Assembly (NCBI RefSeq): GCF_900187565.1
Contig: NZ_FYED01000009.1
Span: forward strand, 1-64,000
Length of the DNA stretch: 64,000 nt
Direction of reading: 5' to 3'
From: Pseudomonas sp. Irchel 3A7
Lineage (GTDB): Bacteria; Pseudomonadota; Gammaproteobacteria; Pseudomonadales; Pseudomonadaceae
The translations under genes were made by a program, and so were the position numbers. This document shows, in pieces, positions 9,746 through 19,776 of the stretch (positions are counted from its first letter, which is position 1; each line of letters opens with the position of its first letter). The notes beneath the pieces were generated by a model. The model saw only the letters and a program-made list of their open reading frames with translations, did not search any database and was not told the origin of the DNA.

Positions 9746-10236
9746 ACGGTCTGGATCAACTGCAACCGTTGATTTCTCCACCCCCAATCGCCTTCTGGCC
9801 GCCTGCGCCGGGCTGGTGGTTGTTGCTGTTGCTGCTGCCTGCCATCGGCTTCGGCCTGTGGAAACTGCGGCGCTTCATTCCACAAAAACGCCGCATCGTG
9901 CGCGCCGAGCAACCGCTGGACCCGGTACGCCTCGCCGCGCTGGCGGAGCTGGCGCTGATGCCCAAGCCGTACGACGGCGCCCCCGCCGGTGCCTGGCTGC
10001 AGCAACTCAACGGGCTGCTCAAACGCCTGTGCCGCAACCATTACCCCTACAGCCAGAGCCACACCCTCAACGGCCGCAAATGGCTGGCTTTCCTCGACAA
10101 CCGCTGCCCCGCTGCCGGGCTGACCCGCTGGATGGTGCTGGTCGAAGGCGCCTACAAACCCGAGTGCAGACTTGACGACAAGGCCATCGCCGGGCTGACC
10201 CAGGCTGTCGATACCTGGATTCGCAAACATGTTTGA
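9742..10236 (+). CDS. DUF4381 membrane protein of the Bat operon
   Basis: 164 aa. A Pro-rich N-terminus (ISPPPIAFWPPAPGWW) leads into one membrane helix (about residues 22-42), then a cytoplasmic domain of about 120 residues with a short helical repeat pattern. The length and shape are typical of DUF4381, which occurs between DUF58 and vWA genes. The ATG overlaps the preceding stop (ATGA), and its own stop overlaps the next start by eight bases. The biochemical role is unknown; it probably anchors the DUF58 partner near the vWA proteins. Confidence 0.88.
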   Translation: MNGLDQLQPLISPPPIAFWPPAPGWWLLLLLLPAIGFGLWKLRRFIPQKRRIVRAEQPLDPVRLAALAELALMPKPYDGAPAGAWLQQLNGLLKRLCRNHYPYSQSHTLNGRKWLAFLDNRCPAAGLTRWMVLVEGAYKPECRLDDKAIAGLTQAVDTWIRKHV

Positions 10237-11308
10237 GTTCGCCTGGCCATGGATTTTCGCCCTGCTGCCGTTGCCGTGGCTGATGCGTCTGGTGCTGCCT
10301 GTGGCCGACAGCGGCGAACCGGCGCTCAAGGTCAGCTTCCTCGGTGACCTCGAAGGCCTCGCCCGGCGCCGCGCCCGCGCCAACCTGCCGGCGTGGCGCC
10401 AACAGGCGCCGTTCCTGCTGCTGTGGTTGATGCTGCTGACCGCCGCCGCACGCCCGCAGTGGCTCGGCGAACCGCTGCCCATTGCCGCCAGTGGCCGCGA
10501 TCTGTTGGTGGCGGTAGACGTTTCTGGCTCCATGGACTTCCCCGACATGCAGTGGCAGAACGAAGAAGTCAGCCGCCTGACGCTGGTCAAGCACCTGCTC
10601 GGCGATTTCCTCGAAAGCCGCGAGGGTGACCGGGTCGGTCTGATCCTGTTCGGTAGCCGGGCCTACCTGCAAGCACCGCTGACCTTCGACCGGCATACCG
10701 TGCGCGTCTGGCTCGACGAAGCACGCATTGGCATCGCCGGCAAGAACACCGCCATTGGTGACGCCATCGGCTTGGGTCTCAAACGCCTGCGGCAACGCCC
10801 GGCACAAAGCCGCGTGCTGATTCTGGTGACGGACGGCGCCAACAACGGCGGTGAAATCGATCCCCTGACCGCAGCGCGCCTGGCGGCCAAGGAAGGGGTG
10901 AAAATCTACCCGATCGGTATCGGTGCCGATCCGGAAGAAAGCGGCACCCTGGGTTTCCTGGGTATCAATCCGAGCCTGGACCTGGATGAGCCTTCCCTGA
11001 CAGCAATCGCGCAGGCGACCGGCGGACGCTACTTTCGGGCGCGGGACGCCAAGGAGCTGCTCGCGATCAAAAACACCCTCGACCAACTGGAACCCGTGAC
11101 CCAGCAACCGACCCAGGCCCGCCCGGCCCAGTCGCTGTATCACTGGCCGCTGGCGATGGCGCTGTTACTGAGCATGCTGTTGGTGGTCCGCGAGCTCTGG
11201 CCGGACAATCCACTGCAACGGCTGTTTACCAAGGACCTGTTTTTGCAATCGCAACTGCCCGACTGGCGCCAGCGTCTCAAACGCCTGCGCCTGCGGAGGC
11301 GCCGATGA
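10229..11308 (+). CDS. BatA-like von Willebrand A membrane protein
   Basis: 359 aa. Membrane helices lie at about residues 5-25, 61-75 and near the C-terminus (MALLLSMLLVV, about 308-320). The vWA domain in between keeps the metal-ion site: D97-x-S99-x-S101 in DVSGSMDF, a Thr in KNTAIGDA, and Asp in LVTDGANNGG. This is the standard BatA layout, with the vWA domain facing the periplasm. The tail ends in an Arg-rich run. Overlap of 8 bp with DUF4381 and 4 bp with the next gene shows translational coupling. Confidence 0.92.
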   Translation: MFEFAWPWIFALLPLPWLMRLVLPVADSGEPALKVSFLGDLEGLARRRARANLPAWRQQAPFLLLWLMLLTAAARPQWLGEPLPIAASGRDLLVAVDVSGSMDFPDMQWQNEEVSRLTLVKHLLGDFLESREGDRVGLILFGSRAYLQAPLTFDRHTVRVWLDEARIGIAGKNTAIGDAIGLGLKRLRQRPAQSRVLILVTDGANNGGEIDPLTAARLAAKEGVKIYPIGIGADPEESGTLGFLGINPSLDLDEPSLTAIAQATGGRYFRARDAKELLAIKNTLDQLEPVTQQPTQARPAQSLYHWPLAMALLLSMLLVVRELWPDNPLQRLFTKDLFLQSQLPDWRQRLKRLRLRRRR

Positions 11309-13044
11309 GCGCGCTCTGGCCTTACTGGTTCCGTCCCTGGTGGCTGCTGTTGTTGCCCCTGCTCGGCTGGTTGCTGTGGCAACTCTGGCATCGACAGAAA
11401 CGCGCCGGGCGTTGGCAGATGATTCTGCCACCGGCCTTTCATGCGGCGTTGCTCAGCGGCGGCAGCGGGCGTAACAGCAAGCTGCCTTGGGTGGCCCTCG
11501 GAGTGGCGTGGCTGCTGACGGTGTTCGCGTTACTGGGTCCGGGCTGGGAGCGTGTCGAACAGATCAGCCAGAAACCTGCCGACCCCTTGGTGGTGATCCT
11601 TGAACTGACCCCGGAAATGCTCGCCACCGACGTTCAACCCAACCGCCTGGAGCAGGCCCGGCGCAAGCTCCTGGACCTGCTGCAAAACCGCAGCGACGCG
11701 CAGACCGCCATCGTGGTCTACGCCGGCAGTGCGCACACGCTGGTGCCGCTGTCGGACGACCTGTCCACCAGCCGCAATCTGCTGGATGCCCTCAAGCCGT
11801 CATTAATGCCCGAAGCCGGTCATCGCGCCGACCTGGCGGTGACCAAAGCCCTGGCCTTGCTGGAGCAAGGCGCCCTGGGCGACGGCCGGATTCTGTTGAT
11901 CGGCTCGACCCTGACGGAACAGGAACGCCTGGGCATCCGTCGTGCACTGGGCGGCAAATCCACCCAGTTCCTGATGCTGGGCGTCGGCACTGCCGAAGGT
12001 GCGCCGATTACTCAGGAGGACGGTAGTTTCATGAAGGACGAACAGGGTGCGATTCTGGTGCCGCATCTGGACGACCCCGGCCTGAAAGCCTTCGCCAATG
12101 ATCTGGACGGACGCTATCGCCATGCGCGCCTGAGCGACTCCGACCTGCGCGCGCTGGGTCTGCTCGACGGCCCACGCAACCTGCGCGACGACGGCCAGAC
12201 CCTGCGCCTGGATGCCTGGGCCGATCAGGGTTACTGGTTGCTCTTGCCATTGCTGCTGCTGGCCGCCTGCGCCGGTCGTCGCGGCTGGTTGTTCTGCCTG
12301 CCGCTGTTGCTGGCGCTGCCACAACCGAGCCATGCCTTCGATTTCCAGGACCTGTGGCTGCGTCCCGACCAGCGAGGCCTGCACCTGCTCAAGCAGAAAC
12401 GCCCGGCCGAGGCCGCCCAGCACTTCGAAGATCATCAGTGGCAAGGCGTCGCGCTCTATGAGGCCGGCGACTACAGCGGCGCCGCCCAGCGGTTCGCCGA
12501 GGGCAACGATGCCCACGCCCACTACAATCGAGGCAACGCCCTGGCCAAAAGCGGTGAACTGGAGGCCGCGCTGGATGCGTATGATCAGGCACTCGAGCGG
12601 CAGCCCGACCTGCGTCCGGCCCTGACCAACAAGGCATTGGTGGAAAGCCTGCTCAAGCTCAAAGCCAACCCGCCCGCCGCCGAACCGGATAAAACCGCCA
12701 GCGAAGAGCCTCAGGCGCAGCCTCAAGAACCGCCACCCGGCGCTGCCGCCCAGGCGCAGAGCACCGGCGAGCCGAAGAGCGCTGACCAACAGACCGGCTC
12801 CGATGACGAGCAATCGCCCACGAGGCCGCCCAAACCAGGCACCAACGAAGTCCCGGGCAGTGAACTGGGAGACGAACAACAGACCACGCCGCCCATGCGC
12901 CCCGCCAGCGACAGCATCGAGGGCGAACAGCAGCAAGCGCTGGAGCAATGGCTGCGGCAGATCCCGGATGACCCGGGGGAACTGCTCAGACGCAAATTCT
13001 GGTACGAACAGCAACAACATCAGGATCAGGAAAAAACTCGATGA
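11305..13044 (+). CDS. BatB/BatC-type vWA-TPR fusion protein
   Basis: 579 aa. N-terminal helices (about 11-28 and 61-77) precede a vWA domain (about 90-285), a third membrane region (about 311-345) and a TPR segment (about 350-450, with ALYEAGDYSGAAQRF and NRGNALAKSGELEAAL). The C-terminal 130 residues are low-complexity, rich in Pro, Gln, Glu and Ala. Bacteroides-type operons encode BatB and BatC separately; here they are one chain. The metal-ion motif is altered: where BatA has D-x-S-x-S, this protein has E100-L-T102-P-E104, so classical Mg2+ binding is doubtful. It overlaps both neighbours by four bases. Confidence 0.9.
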   Translation: MSALWPYWFRPWWLLLLPLLGWLLWQLWHRQKRAGRWQMILPPAFHAALLSGGSGRNSKLPWVALGVAWLLTVFALLGPGWERVEQISQKPADPLVVILELTPEMLATDVQPNRLEQARRKLLDLLQNRSDAQTAIVVYAGSAHTLVPLSDDLSTSRNLLDALKPSLMPEAGHRADLAVTKALALLEQGALGDGRILLIGSTLTEQERLGIRRALGGKSTQFLMLGVGTAEGAPITQEDGSFMKDEQGAILVPHLDDPGLKAFANDLDGRYRHARLSDSDLRALGLLDGPRNLRDDGQTLRLDAWADQGYWLLLPLLLLAACAGRRGWLFCLPLLLALPQPSHAFDFQDLWLRPDQRGLHLLKQKRPAEAAQHFEDHQWQGVALYEAGDYSGAAQRFAEGNDAHAHYNRGNALAKSGELEAALDAYDQALERQPDLRPALTNKALVESLLKLKANPPAAEPDKTASEEPQAQPQEPPPGAAAQAQSTGEPKSADQQTGSDDEQSPTRPPKPGTNEVPGSELGDEQQTTPPMRPASDSIEGEQQQALEQWLRQIPDDPGELLRRKFWYEQQQHQDQEKTR

Positions 13045-14681
13045 CCCGCTTCACCGCTTTCATGTTCGCCTTTGTGTTGTGGACCGTTCAGGCCCAGGCA
13101 GCCGAGCTGGTCGCCAGTGTCGATCGCACGCGTCTGAACTCCGGCGAGACGATCGAGCTGACCCTGGAATCCAACGACGTGACCCAGTTCGGCAAGCCGG
13201 ACCTGACGCCGCTGGAACCGCTGTTCGAAGTGCGTGGCACCCGTCAGGTCAACCAGTTGAACACCCTCGGCGGCGACAACCGCGCCACCACCCGCTGGAT
13301 CGTCACCCTGCTGCCGCTGCAAAACGGCAGCGCGGTGATTCCTGCGCTGAAACTGGGCGAAATCCAGAGCCAGCCGATCACCGTGCAAGTGGTCGAGAGC
13401 GAAACCCAGGAAACCTCGAACAAACTGGCCCCGGTGTTCATCGAGGCCAGCCTCGATCAAACCAGCGTGTATGTGCAGGCCCAGGCGATCCTGACCTTGC
13501 GCATCTACCATTCGGTGTCGCTGTACGACGACAGCAGCTTGCCGCCGCCACAGATTCCCGATGCGCGCATCGAACAGCTGGGTGAATCGCGCACCTACGA
13601 AAAAGACATCAACGGCGTGCGCCATGGCGTCATTGAAATACGCTACGCGATCTACCCGCAGCACAGCGGTGAACTGATCATTCCCGGGCAGATTTTCAAT
13701 GCCGCACTGGTGGATGCCCAGCCCACCCAGGATGCCACGTCGCAGGCGCCCAAGTCCGGCAAACTGATGCGCATCAGCTCCAAGGAAATGCTGCTGACGG
13801 TCAAGGCCAAACCCATCACCTACCCCGCCGACTTGCCCTGGTTGCCGGCACGCAGCCTGACCTTGAGCGAGACCTGGAACCCGGAGCCGGAACACGTTCA
13901 GGTCGGCGATTCGTTGACCCGCAGTCTGACAGTGAAAGCCGAAGGCCTGGCCAGTTCGCAGCTGCCACCATTGCCCGGCACCGAGGTCAGCGGCTTGCGC
14001 CGCTATCCGGATCAACCGGTGCTGGGCAACCAGAACAACGAACGCGGCCTGGTTGGCAGTCGCGAAGACCGTGAAGCCCTGGTGCCGGCCCGTAGTGGTT
14101 CAATCGAGTTGCCGTCGGTTGAAGTGGTCTGGTGGAACACCTTCGAAGATCACCTGGAACACAGCAGCCTGCCGGCCAGAACCCTGCAGGTGGCGACCAA
14201 TCCGAGCCTGATGGTCGACACGCCGGCCGGCACCTCGCCACTCAATGCGACGGCCGACAGCGAAACCCTGTGGCGCTGGAAAGTCAGCACCCTGATCTTC
14301 GCGTGCACCACCCTGCTGGGCTTCGGCCTGTGGTGGCGCGCGCGCTGGCAACCGGCAATCCTGCGTGCCGCGCAAACCGGCCCAAGCCCGCGCACCGTGC
14401 TCGACGACCTCAAGCGCGCCTGCCAGGCCAACGACTCCCACGCCACCCGCCAGGCCCTCGACGCCTGGGCCCGGCAGCAACCGGAAACCCTGGCCGACAT
14501 GGCCGCCCGCTTCGTCCCGCTGTCCGACGCCCTCGACGGCTTGAACGGCGCGCTGTACAGCGAAACCGGTCAGCACTGGCAGGGTGAGGAACTTTGGCGG
14601 GCTATCCGCACGATCCCGACGGCCGAACGGGTTCAAGACCCGGTAGGCGACAGCGGGCTGCCGCCGCTTTATCCCAAGTAA
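13041..14681 (+). CDS. BatD-like membrane-anchored protein
   Basis: 546 aa. A signal peptide (1-21, cut after AQA) precedes a long beta-rich periplasmic region of about 390 residues and one membrane helix (about 418-435, STLIFACTTLLGFGLWW). A cytoplasmic helical tail of about 100 residues follows. This matches BatD, the last gene of the aerotolerance operon. The repeated strand pattern (SGETIELTLESND near 35; PITYPADLPWLPAR near 255) suggests several Ig-like repeats. The start overlaps the preceding stop (ATGA). No terminator is evident; a REPIN follows 19 nt after the stop. Confidence 0.9.
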   Translation: MTRFTAFMFAFVLWTVQAQAAELVASVDRTRLNSGETIELTLESNDVTQFGKPDLTPLEPLFEVRGTRQVNQLNTLGGDNRATTRWIVTLLPLQNGSAVIPALKLGEIQSQPITVQVVESETQETSNKLAPVFIEASLDQTSVYVQAQAILTLRIYHSVSLYDDSSLPPPQIPDARIEQLGESRTYEKDINGVRHGVIEIRYAIYPQHSGELIIPGQIFNAALVDAQPTQDATSQAPKSGKLMRISSKEMLLTVKAKPITYPADLPWLPARSLTLSETWNPEPEHVQVGDSLTRSLTVKAEGLASSQLPPLPGTEVSGLRRYPDQPVLGNQNNERGLVGSREDREALVPARSGSIELPSVEVVWWNTFEDHLEHSSLPARTLQVATNPSLMVDTPAGTSPLNATADSETLWRWKVSTLIFACTTLLGFGLWWRARWQPAILRAAQTGPSPRTVLDDLKRACQANDSHATRQALDAWARQQPETLADMAARFVPLSDALDGLNGALYSETGQHWQGEELWRAIRTIPTAERVQDPVGDSGLPPLYPK

Positions 14682-14700
14682 TACTCCGAGCGAGGCAAAC

Positions 14701-14791
14701 CTGTGGGAGCGAGCCTGCTCGCGAATGCGTTGTGTAAGAGACCTCGTTGTTGAATGTGCCGCCTTATTCGCGAGCAGGCTCGCTCCCACAG
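14701..14791. repeat. REPIN (REP family A doublet)
   Basis: GTGGGAGCGAGCCTGCTCGC and its reverse complement lie about 42 bp apart, between the Bat operon and sbcD. Confidence 0.9.
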
Positions 14792-14893
14792 TTAATCGTG
14801 TACGTCCGCAAACGCGTTTGCCAGTAAACTCTCTCCCCTTTCGCCGCTGTCATTTTCCTAGCGGCCATCACCTTTCCAATAGCGGAGTTCGCC

Positions 14894-16138
14894 TTGCGTC
14901 TGTTTCACACCTCCGACTGGCACCTGGGCCAAAATCTGCACGGCCAGGATCGCGATTTCGAGCACGGCTGTTTTCTCGACTGGCTGCTGCGTCAGCTCAA
15001 ACTCGATCAGCCCGATGTGCTGCTGATCGCCGGCGATATCTTCGACACGGTCAACCCGCCGGTCAAAGCCCAGGAACGCCTGTACGACTTCATCGTCAGC
15101 GCCCACGAACAACAACCGTTGTTGACCATCGTGATGATTGCCGGCAACCACGATTCCGGCTCGCGGATCGAACTGCCCGCGCCCTTGATGCGCCGCTTGC
15201 GCACCCATGCGCTGGGCCGGGTGCTGTGGCTGGATGACGGCCAACTGGACGCCGAACGTCTGTTGCTGCCGCTGCCCGATGCCAGCGGCAACATCGCCGG
15301 CTGGTGCCTGGCACTGCCGTTCCTGCGCCCGGCCGAGGTGACCGGAGCGCATCTGGGTGACGATTACCTGCGCGGCATCGGTCAGGTACACGAATGGCTG
15401 ATCGAAGCGGCCAACGCCAAGCGTCAACCAGGTCAGGCGCTGATCGCCATCAGCCACGCCCACATGGCCGGAGGTTCGGTGTCGGAAGACTCCGAGCGCA
15501 GCCTGATCATCGGTAACGCCGAAGCGCTGCCCGCCAGCCTGTTCGGACCGAGCATCAGCTACGTCGCCCTCGGTCACTTGCACAAGCCGCAGAAGGTCAA
15601 CGGCGAAGAGCGGATTCGCTACAGCGGTTCGCCGATCCCACTGTCATTCTCCGAAATCAGTTACCAGCACCAGATTCTCGACATCACCCTGGAGGGTGAG
15701 ACCCTGGTCAGCGTCGAACCCCGGCTCATTCCCCGCGCGGTGAATCTGCAACGCCTCGGCCCCGCGCCCTTGGCAGAGATCCTGCTGCAACTGGCCGACT
15801 TGCCGAACATCGACCTGCTAGCCGACTACCAACGCCAGCCCTGGCTGGAGGTGCGAGTACGCCTGGACGAGCCGCAACCGGACTTGCGCCATCAGGTGGA
15901 AACCGCCCTGCAAGGCAAGGCCGTACGCCTGGTGCGCATTGCGGCTGAATACGCCGGCAATGGCAGCCGTGAAGGCGCCGAAGACGGTGCCGCGTTGATC
16001 GAACTGGACCAGTTCACGCCCCAGGAACTGTTCAGTCGCGCCTGGATGGACAATTACGGCAGCGAGGTCGACGAGCAAACCCTCAAGGACTTTGCCGAAC
16101 TGCTGCAAGACGTGCAGATGGAGGGCGAACAGCCATGA
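14894..16138 (+). CDS. sbcD: Exonuclease subunit SbcD
   Basis: 414 aa. It is the nuclease subunit of the SbcCD complex (Mre11 homologue), which cuts DNA hairpins and double-strand ends. All metal-site motifs of the calcineurin-like phosphoesterase fold are present: D8-x-H10 in SDWHLGQ, GDIFD near 47, GNHDS near 87, SHAHMAGG near 195 and GHLHKPQ near 229. A C-terminal capping domain follows from about 275. The start is a TTG at 14894 with GGAG seven bases upstream; no ATG alternative preserves the first motif. It overlaps sbcC by ATGA. The rare start may lower its yield relative to sbcC. Confidence 0.95.
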   Translation: MRLFHTSDWHLGQNLHGQDRDFEHGCFLDWLLRQLKLDQPDVLLIAGDIFDTVNPPVKAQERLYDFIVSAHEQQPLLTIVMIAGNHDSGSRIELPAPLMRRLRTHALGRVLWLDDGQLDAERLLLPLPDASGNIAGWCLALPFLRPAEVTGAHLGDDYLRGIGQVHEWLIEAANAKRQPGQALIAISHAHMAGGSVSEDSERSLIIGNAEALPASLFGPSISYVALGHLHKPQKVNGEERIRYSGSPIPLSFSEISYQHQILDITLEGETLVSVEPRLIPRAVNLQRLGPAPLAEILLQLADLPNIDLLADYQRQPWLEVRVRLDEPQPDLRHQVETALQGKAVRLVRIAAEYAGNGSREGAEDGAALIELDQFTPQELFSRAWMDNYGSEVDEQTLKDFAELLQDVQMEGEQP

Positions 16139-19100
16139 AGATCCTCGCCATCCGCCTGAAAAACCTCGCGTCCCTGGCCGGCCCCTTTGATATCGATTTC
16201 ACTGCCGAGCCCTTGGCCAGCGCCGGCCTGTTCGCCATCACCGGGCCGACCGGCGCGGGTAAAAGCACCTTGCTCGACGCCTTGTGCCTGGCGCTGTTCG
16301 GCACGGTGCCGCGGCTCAACAGTGTTCAACCATCGGCCAAGGCACCGGACATCGACGGTGATATCGGCACCGCAGATCCACGCACCCTGTTGCGTCGCGG
16401 TACCGGTGAAGGCTATGCGGAAGTCGATTTCGTCGGCATTGACGGCCGTCGCTATCGTGCTCGCTGGGAAGCCAACCGTGCGCGGGAGAAAGCGGGCGGC
16501 AGGCTGCAGGCCAGTCGGCAAAGCTTGCGTGACATCGATCAGGACCAATTGCTGGCCAGTCAGAAGCTCGAATTCAAAAGCCGTATCGAGTCCGTACTGG
16601 GCCTGAACTTCGAGCAGTTCACCCGCGCCGTGTTGCTGGCGCAAAGCGAGTTCAGCGCCTTCCTCAAGGCCGATGACAACGATCGCAGCGAACTGCTGGA
16701 AAAACTCACCGACACGGCGCTCTACACCCGCCTGGGCCGTCGTGCTTTCGACAAGACCAAGGAAGCCCGCGAAACCCACAAACTGCTGCAGGATCAGGCC
16801 ACCGGGGTCACACCGCTGGCGCCCGAAGCCCGGGCAGCACTGGATGAGCGCTTCAATACCGCACAGCAACAACTCAAATTGCAGCAAGCGCAGCTCAAGC
16901 AACTTGAGTTGCAGCACACCTGGCTCAAGGATCTGCGTCAGTTGCAGGACGCGCAACACAGTGCCTGCGAGCAGCTGCAATCGGCACAGGCCCAATGGCA
17001 AAGCCTGGCCGGCGAACGCCTGAAGCTGAACCGCCTGGAGCAACTGGCGCCACAACGGCACCAGTTCGCCCGCAAGGCCGAGATCGACGCGCAACTGACC
17101 CCGTTGGCAGCGCATATTGCCGGGCAAACCCGGCAGCATGCCGAACTCGCCGAGCGTCAGACCCAGCTGGAGCAACAGCTCGGCGCAGCCCGGATCGCGT
17201 TGAGCCAGGCGCAGCAACAACAGACCGACAGCACACCGTTGTTGCGTCAGGCCTTCGAAGAACAAAGCACCCTCGCCCGCCTCGCCAAGGACACCGCCCT
17301 CGGCGCCGAAACCAAACACAACGCCGAACAGGCCTGTGCCCAGGGCCAGAGTGCGATTCAAGCCTTGCTCGACCGGCAGGCCCAGGTCGCCGAACACCTG
17401 CAGCGCATGGCTGCCGGGCTGGAACAAAGCGCTCATCTGGCACCGCTGAGCGATGCCTGGAATGCCTACCGAGATCGCCTGCAACAGTTGATGTTGATCG
17501 GCAACCGGCTGAATCAGGGGCAGGCCGAACTGGCCACTCTCGAACAGAATGCCAGCCGTACCGCGCAAGCATTCACCGCGCAGAAGCAGCAACTGGAAGT
17601 GCTGTTCAAGGAAGCCGGCGCCGAACCGGATGCCGTTGCCGAGCAGATCGGCATTCTCGGCAGCCTGTTGCAGGACAACCGCAAACAACTGCGGGCCATC
17701 GAAGACCTGGCGCGGTTGTGGGCCAGCCAGCAGGATCTGGACAAGCGCGCTGCCGAGCTGCAACAACGCCAGCTCGCCGCACAACAGGAACGCGATCGCC
17801 TGACTCAGGACGGGGTTAAAGCCAAGGCTGATCTGAGCGTCGCCGAGCAAACCCTTAGCGTTACCCGCGAGCTGCTGGAGCGTCAGCGCCTGGCCCGCAG
17901 CGCGAGTGTCGAGGAACTGCGCGCGCAGTTACAGGATGATCAGCCGTGCCCGGTCTGTGGCAGCCACGAGCATCCGTATCATCGGCCCGAAGCGCTGTTG
18001 CAAAGCCTTGGCCGTTTCGATGAAAGCGAACAGGCCAACGCCCAGAAAGCTGTCGACGTGCTCAAGGAAAAACTCACCGACCTGCGTGCCGAGGTCGGCG
18101 GCCTGATCGCCCAACAAAAGGAGCTGCTGCAACAGCAGGAGTTACTGGCGGCGCAACAGCAAGCCCTGGCGCCTACCCTTGCAGCGCACCCGTTGGCCAC
18201 CTCGCTGTTGAATCAGGACGCGGACAAACGCGACGCCTGGCTCGCCCAGCAAAACAGCCAATTGAATCAAAGCATCACCCAGGATGAGCAACGGCAAACG
18301 GCCCTGCTCACTTTGCAACAGGATGCGGCGCGCCTGACCCAGCAACTGCGCCAAGCCGAAACCGCGCACCAGCAAGCGGCCCAGCACCTGGACAATCAAC
18401 AGCGCGAACTGGGCAGCGACCGTCAGCGCCTGGACGAAGAACTGGCCACGTTCGCCAGCCTGCTGCCGGCCGAGACCCTGCAAGCGCTGCGCGTTGAGCC
18501 GGCCGCGACCTTCATGCAGCTCGATCGCCAGATCAGCGAGCGCCTGGCACAACTCGAGCAACAGAAGGAAGAACTGGTCGAACAGCAACAACGTCAGCAG
18601 AACCTGGAAAAGGAACAGGATCGGCAGCAGACCCGCGTCCTGCAACTGCAAACCGCGCAGCAGCAATTCAGTGCGCTGCTGGAACAGCAGCAGGCGAGCC
18701 AGCAGAAACTCGGGCAGCTGCTCGGCGAACACAGCAGCGCCGAGCATTGGCAACAGCAACTGGAACGGGCCGTGGAAACCGCACGCAGCGCCGAAACCAG
18801 CACCGCCCAGGAACTGCAAAGCGTACATACGCAACAGGTACGAATCGCCGCCGAGCTCAAGGCGCAGCAGGAACGTTTGCAGGCTCTTGAAAGCGAACAC
18901 ACGGAACTGGCGGGCAAGATCGCCGACTGGCGCGGCCGCCATCCGGAGCTGGATGACGGTGGCCTGGAAGACCTGTTGCGGGCCGACGACGCGCAGGTCA
19001 GCGAGTTGCGTCAACGCTTGCAGCTCTGCGAAAAAGCCATTGAACAGGCCACGGTCCTGGTGGAGGAACGCGACAAGCGCTTGCTCGATCACCAGGCGCA

Positions 19101-19776
19101 GCACAACGGTAACCTTGACGCAGAACAACTCGACAGCGCCCTCAGCGAGTTGCAAAACCAGTACGCCGTCAACGAACAGCTCTGCGCCGAACTGCGCGCC
19201 GAACAGGCCGAGGACCAGCGCCGGCAGAATGCCAATCAGGCGCTGGCGCAGCAAATTGCCGAGGCTTACGCCGAGTATCAACGCTGGGCGCGCTTGAATG
19301 CATTGATTGGTTCGGCCACCGGCGACACCTTCCGCAAGATCGCCCAGGCCTACAACCTCGATCTCTTGGTGCACCATGCCAACGTGCAACTGCGTCAGCT
19401 GGTGCGGCGCTATCGCCTCAAGCGTGGTGGCAGCATGCTCGGTTTGCTGGTGATGGATACCGAGATGGGGGACGAGCTGCGTTCGGTGCATTCGCTGTCC
19501 GGAGGCGAGACGTTCCTGGTGTCGCTGGCCCTGGCGCTGGGTCTGGCCTCGATGGCGTCAAGCACGCTGAAAATCGAATCGCTGTTCATCGACGAAGGCT
19601 TCGGCAGTCTCGATCCGGAGTCCCTGCAACTGGCCATGGATGCCCTCGACGGCTTGCAGGCCCAAGGGCGCAAGGTCGCGGTGATTTCCCACGTTCAGGA
19701 AATGCATGAGCGCATTCCGGTGCAGATCCAGGTCCGCCGTCAGGGCAACGGCCTGAGCACGCTGGAGGTGAAATGA
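16135..19776 (+). CDS. sbcC: Exonuclease subunit SbcC (Rad50-type ATPase)
   Basis: 1213 aa. This is the SMC-like ATPase partner of SbcD. Walker A is GPTGAGKST (37-45). Long Gln/Glu/Leu-rich coiled coils fill residues about 190-595 and 640-1060. They fold back at the zinc hook C605-P-V-C608. The C-terminal half-site has the signature LSGGE near 1120 and Walker B in LFIDEGFGSLD near 1147. The coiled coil is unusually rich in Gln. It is coupled to sbcD and to the following gene by four-base overlaps. Confidence 0.95.
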   Translation: MKILAIRLKNLASLAGPFDIDFTAEPLASAGLFAITGPTGAGKSTLLDALCLALFGTVPRLNSVQPSAKAPDIDGDIGTADPRTLLRRGTGEGYAEVDFVGIDGRRYRARWEANRAREKAGGRLQASRQSLRDIDQDQLLASQKLEFKSRIESVLGLNFEQFTRAVLLAQSEFSAFLKADDNDRSELLEKLTDTALYTRLGRRAFDKTKEARETHKLLQDQATGVTPLAPEARAALDERFNTAQQQLKLQQAQLKQLELQHTWLKDLRQLQDAQHSACEQLQSAQAQWQSLAGERLKLNRLEQLAPQRHQFARKAEIDAQLTPLAAHIAGQTRQHAELAERQTQLEQQLGAARIALSQAQQQQTDSTPLLRQAFEEQSTLARLAKDTALGAETKHNAEQACAQGQSAIQALLDRQAQVAEHLQRMAAGLEQSAHLAPLSDAWNAYRDRLQQLMLIGNRLNQGQAELATLEQNASRTAQAFTAQKQQLEVLFKEAGAEPDAVAEQIGILGSLLQDNRKQLRAIEDLARLWASQQDLDKRAAELQQRQLAAQQERDRLTQDGVKAKADLSVAEQTLSVTRELLERQRLARSASVEELRAQLQDDQPCPVCGSHEHPYHRPEALLQSLGRFDESEQANAQKAVDVLKEKLTDLRAEVGGLIAQQKELLQQQELLAAQQQALAPTLAAHPLATSLLNQDADKRDAWLAQQNSQLNQSITQDEQRQTALLTLQQDAARLTQQLRQAETAHQQAAQHLDNQQRELGSDRQRLDEELATFASLLPAETLQALRVEPAATFMQLDRQISERLAQLEQQKEELVEQQQRQQNLEKEQDRQQTRVLQLQTAQQQFSALLEQQQASQQKLGQLLGEHSSAEHWQQQLERAVETARSAETSTAQELQSVHTQQVRIAAELKAQQERLQALESEHTELAGKIADWRGRHPELDDGGLEDLLRADDAQVSELRQRLQLCEKAIEQATVLVEERDKRLLDHQAQHNGNLDAEQLDSALSELQNQYAVNEQLCAELRAEQAEDQRRQNANQALAQQIAEAYAEYQRWARLNALIGSATGDTFRKIAQAYNLDLLVHHANVQLRQLVRRYRLKRGGSMLGLLVMDTEMGDELRSVHSLSGGETFLVSLALALGLASMASSTLKIESLFIDEGFGSLDPESLQLAMDALDGLQAQGRKVAVISHVQEMHERIPVQIQVRRQGNGLSTLEVK

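Noticed and set aside
16054..19491. Long minus-strand frames opposite sbcC
   Set aside because: Leu- and Gln-rich translations come from the repetitive Gln/Leu codons of the SbcC coiled coil; no start signals or domains.
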